A stretch of DNA of 54,529 nucleotides from Lentisphaeraceae bacterium. GTDB lineage: Bacteria > Verrucomicrobiota > Kiritimatiellia > RFP12 > UBA1067. The translations under genes and the position numbers were made by a program. Where the stretch lies: positions 1-54,529 of the forward strand of contig SFPL01000065.1 of assembly GCA_004551905.1 (NCBI GenBank). The letters are read 5' to 3'. Below, piece by piece: positions 48,852 through 54,529 of the stretch. Positions within the stretch are counted from its first letter, which is position 1, and the number at the start of each line of letters is the position of its first letter. The notes beneath the pieces were generated by a model that saw nothing but the letters and a program-made list of their open reading frames with translations, was not told the DNA's origin and did not search any database.

Positions 48852-49480
48852 TTGCCCACCTCCTGTCCCCTCGACCAGCTGCGGACGTCGTCCTTGGTGT
48901 TCGGCTTGCCGTCCCGTCCGTAGCTCCACACGCACGCCTGGGCGCGAACCTGGACCATGCCGCCATCGTGGCCGTGGGCTACCTCGGTGATGCCATCGTA
49001 GTCGAGGTCGATCGCGTAGCGCAGGATGTGGTCCTGGATATTCCCGCCCGCCGGCAGCTTCGAGGAGAGCGACGCGGAGTCGTGGTGCTTGATGTAGTCC
49101 ATCGCCCACGGCGTGACGACGCCGAAGCGGTCGTGCCCCTTGAGGACATATGTCTTGGAGCCGTCGGAATTCTCGGTCAAGCCGTAGGTTAGCGACATCA
49201 CCCCGCCCTTGGCGAGCGCCGCGCCGGCCCTGGCGTCGAGCTTGCCGTCACCGTTCGCGGCCGCCGCCTGCAGCGCCGGCGGCCAGGCGTCGTCGCGCTG
49301 GTGGAGCTGCTCGAGCGCCATCTTCGTCTGGTGCACAAACTCGACGCAGCGCATGTTCTGGGCGCGGGCGGTGAATTTGCCGTACCCCGCAATCGACAGC
49401 CCGGTGACGATGGCGATGATCGCAATCGCGACCAGCAGTTCCAACAGTGAAAACGCCCTTTGTGCGGTTAGGTTCATCAT
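48848..49480 (-). CDS. Pseudopilin
   Basis: This 210-residue protein starts at the ATG at 49480 (a second ATG follows directly). The prepilin motif is QRAFSLLELLVAIAIIAIVT (about 7-26). The body includes QTKMALEQLHQRDDAWPPAL, a GspG-like segment, and a region DLDYDGITEVAHG followed by YGRDGKPNTKDDVRSW, which matches the calcium-loop-like DGxxNTxDD ending seen in several Verrucomicrobial pseudopilins. It precedes the GTG-start gene with a 4-nt overlap. Confidence 0.82.
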   Translation of the reverse strand: MMNLTAQRAFSLLELLVAIAIIAIVTGLSIAGYGKFTARAQNMRCVEFVHQTKMALEQLHQRDDAWPPALQAAAANGDGKLDARAGAALAKGGVMSLTYGLTENSDGSKTYVLKGHDRFGVVTPWAMDYIKHHDSASLSSKLPAGGNIQDHILRYAIDLDYDGITEVAHGHDGGMVQVRAQACVWSYGRDGKPNTKDDVRSWSRGQEVGK

Positions 49481-49494
49481 TTGCCCAATGCTCC

Positions 49495-50706
49495 TCAGTT
49501 GCTCATGTGCACGATGTCGTCCGACTTCCACCTGCGCGCCCGCCTCGCATCCGCGGGGCTGAGAATCTTGTCGATTTCGGTTTCCGAAATCCACGGCGGG
49601 AACGTGGCGGTCATTTCGCCCTCCACCGCCGACGAATCGTTTCCGCCGCTCCAGAGGCGGTAGCTCTGGTGCGGCGGCGGGGAGTAGTAGTAGAACTCCT
49701 CGCCCCAGCCGTCCTTGACGGTAAGGCCGTCGGGCATGAACGCCTGCGTGAAGCCGTTCTGCTCGTTCTGCAGTTCACCGGAGGAATACACCGGCGGACG
49801 GCGCCACTTGGCGTTGGTCTGCGCCCGAAAGGCGTTTTCGGACAGCCAAGTTTCTTTGTCGCCCAGCAGGTTGACGCCCCATATCGAGGTGTAAGGACTG
49901 TTCTCGCCGTGATAGAAGAAGCAGATTCCCTCAAGACACGGCAACCAGCGAGCGGTCACGATCTGCGAAGGCAACAGCGCCACTTTCCACAAATCCGGAT
50001 TGTAGCTCTGGGAGCCTGGCTTCGCCTGGAGTGCCAGGTCCGACCAGCGTTCGTAGGGAACGCCGTCTTCAAACCTGCACGGCACGTTGTTGTTGTCGCC
50101 CCACTGGGCGAACTTGTCGTAGATCCCGGTGTCCCGGCACTGCATCATGTAGATGAAACGCGGCAGGAGGAAGCTCATCAGCCCGAACTTGAAAAGGTTG
50201 AGTTCAGTCCATTCCGTCTCGTCCTGCTTGCCGGAGAGCTGGTTCGGCGTCGGCAGTCCGTCAAAGGGCACGAGGGCGGTCGACCCGGAGCCATATTCAC
50301 TGTCCTGCGCGGCCAGCTCCAGCAGGTCCTTGGAAAAATCCTTCACGATGGTCTGATTGTCCTCGCAGCAGGGATAGCTCATGGCGATGGGCTGGCTGAG
50401 ACAGGCGGCGTGGACACGGTCCCAGACCAGCTTCCCCTCTTCCAGCTCGTCCAGGACCTGGATGCCCTGGTCGTTCAGTTTGCAGAAGATGTTGCGACTG
50501 CCGTGGAGGCGGACCGGAGGATAGGAGCCGAACGCCGCGTAGTAGCCGCTGATCGCGCTCTCCAGGGCGTGAAGCCGCAGCACCGTGGTGTGGCGGGAGC
50601 TCTGGCTTTCGCTCACCCCCATGATGCGGAAGGTAATCGAGGAGAGGATCGCGATCACCACAATCACGATCAGCAGCTCGACGAGTGTAAAGCCTTTCTT
50701 CAGCAT
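49495..50706 (-). CDS. Large pseudopilin, first gene of the operon
   Basis: This 403-residue protein begins at the ATG at 50706 with LKKGFTLVELLIVIVVIAIL (about 2-21), a textbook prepilin signal with Gly at -1 and Glu at +5. After the helix, LESAISGYYAAFGSYPPV is GspG-like; the C-terminal DGWGEEFYYYSPPPHQSYRL parallels the DPWGNPYxYxxPG region, so it looks like a GspG enlarged by an insertion of about 250 residues. No ribosome binding site is present: the -10 box ends only 9 nt before the ATG, so the transcript should be leaderless or nearly so. Confidence 0.82.
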   Translation of the reverse strand: MLKKGFTLVELLIVIVVIAILSSITFRIMGVSESQSSRHTTVLRLHALESAISGYYAAFGSYPPVRLHGSRNIFCKLNDQGIQVLDELEEGKLVWDRVHAACLSQPIAMSYPCCEDNQTIVKDFSKDLLELAAQDSEYGSGSTALVPFDGLPTPNQLSGKQDETEWTELNLFKFGLMSFLLPRFIYMMQCRDTGIYDKFAQWGDNNNVPCRFEDGVPYERWSDLALQAKPGSQSYNPDLWKVALLPSQIVTARWLPCLEGICFFYHGENSPYTSIWGVNLLGDKETWLSENAFRAQTNAKWRRPPVYSSGELQNEQNGFTQAFMPDGLTVKDGWGEEFYYYSPPPHQSYRLWSGGNDSSAVEGEMTATFPPWISETEIDKILSPADARRARRWKSDDIVHMSN

Positions 50707-50715
50707 ACGCAGCGG

Positions 50716-50754
50716 ATTATACCATAACCCCTCCCACGCGCGCAAGGGGGGGGG
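50716..50754 (-). promoter_or_regulatory. Promoter of the pseudopilin operon with adjacent C9 tract
   Basis: On the minus strand nine C (50746-50754) are followed directly by TTGCGC (-35, 50740-50745), 18 nt, and TATAAT (-10, 50716-50721). The start site expected about 7 nt after the -10 box falls within 0-3 nt of the ATG at 50706. The same -35 box and spacing occur in the 23S promoter at the left edge. The C-tract lies between the panD stop and the -35 box. Confidence 0.75.
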
Positions 50755-50758
50755 ATGG

Positions 50759-51085
50759 TCAGAAGTGCTTCACCTTAGGCTGCCAGTCGGCGGCCTCGCC
50801 CTCGGACATGCGCGCAAACGCCATCACGATGAGCCGATCGCCCACCTTGCCAAGCCGAGCCGCCGCGCCGTTGAGGCAGCAGACGCCGCTGCCGCGCGCG
50901 CCCGCTATCGCGTAGGTTTCGAAGCGGCTGCCGTTCTCCACGTTGGCGCAGAGGATCTTCTCGTAGGGGAGTATCCCCACCGCCTCCATGTCGTCCGGGT
51001 CGAGCGTGAGCGAGCCCTCGTAGTCGAGGCACGCCTCCGTCACCCTGATCCGGTGCAGCTTCGCCTTGAGTACCTCGATCTCCAT
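50759..51085 (-). CDS. panD: Aspartate 1-decarboxylase proenzyme
   Basis: PanD makes beta-alanine for pantothenate and coenzyme A. It self-cleaves between Gly and Ser to form a pyruvoyl group. With the ATG at 51085 (GGCGGAGGCGGAG upstream) the cleavage motif YEGSLTLD puts Gly24-Ser25 at exactly the numbering of the E. coli enzyme, which supports this start over a TTG at 51100. KAKLHRIRVTEA (with Lys9), NGSRFETYAI (Tyr58 region) and NGAAARLGKVGDRLIV are conserved. The length of 108 residues is slightly shorter than the usual 117-126. It follows clpX by 21 nt at the end of the tig operon. Confidence 0.92.
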   Translation of the reverse strand: MEIEVLKAKLHRIRVTEACLDYEGSLTLDPDDMEAVGILPYEKILCANVENGSRFETYAIAGARGSGVCCLNGAAARLGKVGDRLIVMAFARMSEGEAADWQPKVKHF

Positions 51086-51106
51086 CTCCGCCTCCGCCAA
51101 AACCGC

Positions 51107-52396
51107 TCAGCCCACCGCCTTCGCCGCGGCGGACGGATTCTCCACCATCTCGGCGGTCACCTTGACCTCGCGCATCGAGTCGCTGCCCGGCGCCTCGTAC
51201 ATGATGTCGGTCATGAGCCGCTCCATCTCGGCCCGCAGGCCGCGCGCGCCGGTGCCGCGCGAAAGCGCCGCCTTCGCGAGGCTCTTGAGCGCCGCTGGCT
51301 CGAACTCGAGGCTCACGCCGTCCATCGCCAGCAGCTTGCGGTACTGCTTGACGAGCGAGTTCTTCGGCTCGGTGAGCACCCTCACGAGGTCCTCCTCGGA
51401 GAGGTCCTTCATCGTGGTGATCACCGGGAGCCGCCCGGTGAACTCCGGGATGAGCCCGTACTTGACGAGGTCCTCCGGCCGCACGTCCTGCGGGTTCACC
51501 TCCGCCGCGCCAGCCTCCGCCTCACGGCGCTCCGCCGCGCCGAAGCCCACCACGCCGCGCCCCTTGCGCGCGGCGACGATGCGGTCGAGCCCCACGAAGG
51601 CGCCGCCGCAGATGAAGAGGATGTTCGAGGTGTCGACCTCGATGTACTCCTGGTCGGGGTGCTTGCGCCCGCCCTTCGGCGGGATGCGGCAGATCGTGCC
51701 CTCGACGATCTTGAGGAGCGTCTGCTGCACGCCCTCGCCGCCGACATCGCGGGTGATCGAGACGTTGTCCGTCTTGGAGGCGATCTTGTCGATTTCGTCC
51801 ACGTAGATGATGCCGCGCTGCGCGAGGGCGACGTCGCCGTCCGCGTTCTGCAAAAGATACCGGACCAGGTTCTCCACGTCCTCGCCCACGTAGCCCGCCT
51901 GGGTGAGCACCGTCGCGTCGCCAATCGCGAAGGGAACGCCCAGCATCTTCGCGAGCGTCTTCGCGAGCAGCGTCTTGCCGCTGCCGGTCGGGCCGATGAG
52001 GAGGATGTTCGACTTCTCGATCTCCACGTCGTCGAACCCGGCGTAGCCCGCCGGCGCCGCCTTCCGCTTCTTGCCCTTCCGCGCCGCCGCAGTCGCCTCG
52101 AGCCGACGGTAGTGGTTGTGCACGGCGACCGCCAGCACCTTTTTCACCTCGTCGTGGCCGATCACGTACTGGTCGAGGAAGCTCTTGATCTCCTTCGGCG
52201 TCGGCGTGGGCGGCAGCGGCGGCGGCTCGTCGCCGCCCTTCTTCACCGCGTCGCCCACGCTGATGAGCTCGTTCGCCCGCTTCACGCAGTCGACGCAGAT
52301 GTTGCCGTCCGGCCCGGGCAGCATCGGCGCCTCGTCGGAGGACCTCCCGCAGAACGAGCAGACCAGCTCGTCGTCCCTGGTGCGGCGGCGCTTCAT
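51107..52396 (-). CDS. clpX: ATP-dependent Clp protease ATP-binding subunit ClpX
   Basis: ClpX unfolds tagged substrates and feeds them to ClpP. The 429 residues start with the C4 zinc-binding domain (C13, C16, C34, C37). The AAA+ module has Walker A GPTGSGKT (Lys141), Walker B IIYVDEIDKIA, the pore-loop region (about 155-170, ATVLTQAGYVGEDVE) and sensor 2 near RGTGARGLRAEME. The IGF-like ClpP-binding loop corresponds to VGFGAA (about 274). An insertion rich in Ala/Glu follows it. The start overlaps the clpP stop by 4 nt (ATGA). Confidence 0.96.
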   Translation of the reverse strand: MKRRRTRDDELVCSFCGRSSDEAPMLPGPDGNICVDCVKRANELISVGDAVKKGGDEPPPLPPTPTPKEIKSFLDQYVIGHDEVKKVLAVAVHNHYRRLEATAAARKGKKRKAAPAGYAGFDDVEIEKSNILLIGPTGSGKTLLAKTLAKMLGVPFAIGDATVLTQAGYVGEDVENLVRYLLQNADGDVALAQRGIIYVDEIDKIASKTDNVSITRDVGGEGVQQTLLKIVEGTICRIPPKGGRKHPDQEYIEVDTSNILFICGGAFVGLDRIVAARKGRGVVGFGAAERREAEAGAAEVNPQDVRPEDLVKYGLIPEFTGRLPVITTMKDLSEEDLVRVLTEPKNSLVKQYRKLLAMDGVSLEFEPAALKSLAKAALSRGTGARGLRAEMERLMTDIMYEAPGSDSMREVKVTAEMVENPSAAAKAVG

Positions 52397-52995
52397 TTCT
52401 TCTCCGCCCCGCCCTCGGCCACGATCCTATCCACGAGCCCCCACTCCTTCGCCTCCGCGGCGCTCATGAAGTGGTCGCGGTCGGTGTCGCGCGTGACCTC
52501 CTCGACCGTCTTGCCCGAGTGCTTCGCGAGGATGCCGTTCAGCAGCTCCTTGAGCCGCAGGATCTCCCGCGCCGTGATCTCAATGTCGCTCGCCTTGCCC
52601 TCGGCGCCGCCCCACGGCTGATGGATCATGATCCGCGCGTTCGGGAGCGCGTGGCGGCGCCCCTTCGCGCCCGCGGCGAGCAGCACCGCGCCCATCGACG
52701 CCGCCTGGCCGATGCAGTACGTAGCCACCGGGCACTTCACGAACTGCATCGTGTCGTAGATCGCCAGCCCCGCCGTCACGCTGCCGCCCGGCGAGTTCAC
52801 GTAGACCGAGATCTCCTTTTCCGCGTCCTGCGACTGCAGGAAGAGGAGCTGAGCGCAGACGGCGTTCGCCATCTCGTCGGACACCTCGCCGGAGATGAAC
52901 ACGATGCGGTCCAGGAGGAGCCGCGAGTAGATGTCGTAGGAGCGCTCGCCCTTGCCGGTCTGCTCCACTACATAAGGTACATGGTAAGATTTCAT
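52393..52995 (-). CDS. clpP: ATP-dependent Clp protease proteolytic subunit ClpP
   Basis: ClpP is the tetradecameric serine peptidase partner of ClpX. From the ATG at 52995 it has 200 residues with the catalytic triad Ser100 (GQAASMGA), His125 (ARIMIHQP) and Asp174 (DRDHFMS), and the oligomer motif VNSPGGSVTAGLAIYDT. N-terminal YHVPYVVEQTGKGERSYDIYSRLL is the usual ClpP beginning, cited here only to mark the start region, so the longer in-frame extension to 53025 is not favoured. The gene lies 34 nt after tig. Confidence 0.96.
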   Translation of the reverse strand: MKSYHVPYVVEQTGKGERSYDIYSRLLLDRIVFISGEVSDEMANAVCAQLLFLQSQDAEKEISVYVNSPGGSVTAGLAIYDTMQFVKCPVATYCIGQAASMGAVLLAAGAKGRRHALPNARIMIHQPWGGAEGKASDIEITAREILRLKELLNGILAKHSGKTVEEVTRDTDRDHFMSAAEAKEWGLVDRIVAEGGAEKK

Positions 52996-53029
52996 CTTCG
53001 CGACCCTTTCGTCCCTTCCCCGCACCCGC

Positions 53030-54214
53030 TTACTTCTTCGCGTTCTCGAGCACGAACTCCACCACCTTGGGGCCGATTTCCTTGTCGTCCGCCTCGATAT
53101 TCTCCGCCTTGGCGATCGCCTCGATCACGTACCAGAGGCGCACCTGGCGCTCGGCGTTCTCCGCCGCGTCCTTGCGGATCTTCTCGGCGTTCTGCTCGAA
53201 GTAGCTCGCATCGAGGCCCGAGAGCTGCGCGCGCTGCGCCATCTCGGAGAGCATCCCCTGCATCACCGAGTCGACCTGGGTCTGGGGGACGTCGAAGTCC
53301 ACCTTCTTGAGGAGCAGCTCCACCGCCTCGTCCTCGCGGCGGCGCTTCTCGCCCTCCACCCTCGCGCGCTCCATCGACTCGCGCACCGTGGACTTTAGCT
53401 TCTCGAAGGACTCCGCCTTCGCCTTCTCGGCGAGCGTCGCGTCGTCCGGCAGCACCCGGCGCCGAAGCATCTTGAGCGTCACCGTGTAGACCGCCTTCGC
53501 GCCGGCGAGCCCCTCGGGCGCGCCCTCCTTCGCGAACTTGGCGGCGACCTTCTCCTTCGTCTCGCCCGCCTTCATGCCCTTCAACGCGTCGAGGATCTCG
53601 GGCAGGAAGCGCCCCTCCTCGAGCTGGGTCCAGAAGCCCTTGCCCTCGGCGACGATCTTCGCCTCGGGGTTGACCTCGAGGATCTTCTTCCCGCCGACCG
53701 TGCCCTCGTAGTCGATCTGCACGTAGTCGCCCTCGGCCGCGGCGTCGCCCTCCTTGCCGTCCTCGAACGTGGCGTAGGCCGCGCGCAGCTGGTCGATCCG
53801 CTCGTCGACCTCCGAGTCCTTCACCGTCGCGTCCGCGTCGGCGATCTTGAGGCCCTTGTAGGTGGGCAGCTTGAACTCCGGCCGCACGTCGACGACCGCC
53901 GTGTACGAGCCGCACTCGCCGTCGAGGTCGAACTCCTTCACGCCCACCAGCGCGACCTCGTCCACACCCTCGGCCTTCAGTGCCTCGGGATGGAACTTGC
54001 GCACCATCGCCGCCACGGTCTCCTGCCTGAGCGCCCCGGCGAAGTTCTTGCGAATCACCTCGATCGGCACCTTGCCCTTGCGGAAGCCCGGCAGCTGCGC
54101 CTCGCGCACGAACTCGCGCTCGACCGACTTCACCACCTCGCCCTTCTCGGCGGCGTCCAGCTCCACCTTCAGCTCGATGCGGCACTTGCCCTGATTCTTC
54201 TTGCTCGTCTTCAT
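53030..54214 (-). CDS. tig: Trigger factor
   Basis: Trigger factor is the ribosome-bound chaperone and peptidyl-prolyl isomerase that meets nascent chains. The 394 residues show the N-terminal ribosome-binding domain with LPGFRKGKVPIEVI (the G-F-R-x-G-K-x-P signature, about 41-54), a central FKBP-like domain (AAAEGDYVQIDYEGTVGGKKI) and a helical C-terminal domain ending VVEFVLENAKK. The ATG at 54214 is preceded by AGAGTAGGG; a longer frame to 54307 would translate the promoter-proximal leader. It opens the tig-clpP-clpX-panD operon. Confidence 0.93.
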   Translation of the reverse strand: MKTSKKNQGKCRIELKVELDAAEKGEVVKSVEREFVREAQLPGFRKGKVPIEVIRKNFAGALRQETVAAMVRKFHPEALKAEGVDEVALVGVKEFDLDGECGSYTAVVDVRPEFKLPTYKGLKIADADATVKDSEVDERIDQLRAAYATFEDGKEGDAAAEGDYVQIDYEGTVGGKKILEVNPEAKIVAEGKGFWTQLEEGRFLPEILDALKGMKAGETKEKVAAKFAKEGAPEGLAGAKAVYTVTLKMLRRRVLPDDATLAEKAKAESFEKLKSTVRESMERARVEGEKRRREDEAVELLLKKVDFDVPQTQVDSVMQGMLSEMAQRAQLSGLDASYFEQNAEKIRKDAAENAERQVRLWYVIEAIAKAENIEADDKEIGPKVVEFVLENAKK

Positions 54215-54297
54215 TTTCCCTACTCTCCGTTTGGCGTTTCCGGTTCCCAGATCCCCGGTTTCCCCATTCTCCGATTTGTTGAAATTGGTGTTTGTGT

Positions 54298-54326
54298 AGT
54301 ATATCAAACCCCGCCGAAAATCTCAA
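54298..54326 (-). promoter_or_regulatory. Sigma70-type promoter of the tig-clpP-clpX-panD operon
   Basis: On the minus strand TTGAGA (54321-54326), 17 nt, TATACT (54298-54303) within TGATATACTAC. The start site should be near 54291, giving a leader of about 77 nt with GGAAACC/GGGGATCT-type degenerate repeats (54225-54280). No CIRCE or sigma32-like element was recognised. Confidence 0.75.
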
Positions 54327-54338
54327 CCGCCCTCCGGC

Positions 54339-54417
54339 TACGGCCAACGCATTAAAAACCGATTCTTCCCCTTCGGGGCCCCTGAATCGTTTTTTAACGT
54401 GTTGGAAGTGTTTCAGC
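54339..54417 (-). repeat. Palindromic intergenic repeat, copy 2
   Basis: A 14-bp inverted repeat with one mismatch (54352-54365 and 54384-54397) encloses an 18-nt loop with a CCCC-TTC-GGGG mini-hairpin. On the minus strand GCTGAAACACTTCC (54404-54417) precedes it and GGCCGTA (54339-54345) follows it, then the tig promoter. This is the same order as copy 1 at the left edge. The run of T on either strand after the stem also makes it a plausible bidirectional terminator. Confidence 0.7.
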
Positions 54418-54529
54418 AGCCGTATCCCCCGACGAGCGAAGCGAGGAGTCGCCGAAGGCGATGTCAACCAGGGGTGCAGCCAGCGACCAGCGGCCAATCC
54501 GAATGGTCGTGGCGCGTTTTGATGCGTTC
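54418..54529. other. Non-coding right edge with small hairpins
   Basis: No gene is supported in these 112 bases. They contain short GNA-looped palindromes, such as GAGCGAAGCGAG and TCGCC-GAA-GGCGA (about 54436-54460). The last bases, read on the minus strand as GAACGCATCAAAACGCGCC, resemble one arm of palindrome copy 1 (GACGCGTCAAAATTTC), so another repeat copy may begin here. Confidence 0.4.

Noticed and set aside
54418..54529. tRNA or small RNA gene at the right edge
   Set aside because: Small hairpins are present, but no cloverleaf, anticodon arm or CCA end could be traced.

Overview
The window is high-GC DNA that reads as part of an uncultured PVC-superphylum bacterium, probably Kiritimatiellota or Verrucomicrobiota. 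This is inferred from gene content, not from a search. The clues are a locus syntenic with Akkermansia Amuc_1098-1102, a pseudopilin operon resembling the Verru_Chthon cassettes, InlB-type and calcium-repeat giant secreted proteins, and exported GH36 and GH92 glycosidases. All genes except two small heat-shock genes lie on the minus strand.

Left edge (1-1346): the 5' end of a 23S rRNA gene on the minus strand with its own sigma70-like promoter, a palindromic repeat, a transposase remnant, and a plus-strand pair of Hsp20 genes behind a near-perfect sigma54 promoter.

Secretion and envelope block (1347-17694, read right to left): ackA-pta, an arabinose-5-phosphate isomerase (KDO supply), then Amuc_1102-like, PilM-PilN fusion, Amuc_1100-like (PilO-like), Amuc_1099-like and a secretin. 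The secretin has an additional promoter. It is followed by an InlB-repeat secreted protein and coaE, which lacks a normal start codon. Together the five central genes predict the inner-membrane platform and outer-membrane pore of a type IV pilus or type II secretion-like machine.

Giant gene (17751-36647): one reading frame of about 6,300 codons encodes a secreted calcium-repeat protein with a LamG-like domain and three long C-terminal modules. A segment of about 4.5 kb in its middle has clearly lower GC. A small membrane-anchored coiled-coil protein precedes it, behind a recognisable promoter.

Pseudopilin and glycosidase operon (37275-50706): eight prepilin-type proteins and one very large GspK/Verru_Chthon_A-like protein, followed by an exported GH36 alpha-galactosidase and a GH92 alpha-mannosidase. 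The operon starts at a TTGCGC-18-TATAAT promoter so close to the first ATG that the mRNA should be nearly leaderless. A run of nine C abuts the -35 box.

Right block (50759-54214): tig-clpP-clpX-panD, a protein-quality operon ending in the pantothenate gene. Its promoter is preceded by a second copy of the palindrome-promoter module seen at the left edge.

No CRISPR array, tRNA or intact insertion sequence was found. No GspE/PilB-type ATPase or GspF/PilC platform protein is present, so the secretion machine must be completed by genes elsewhere.
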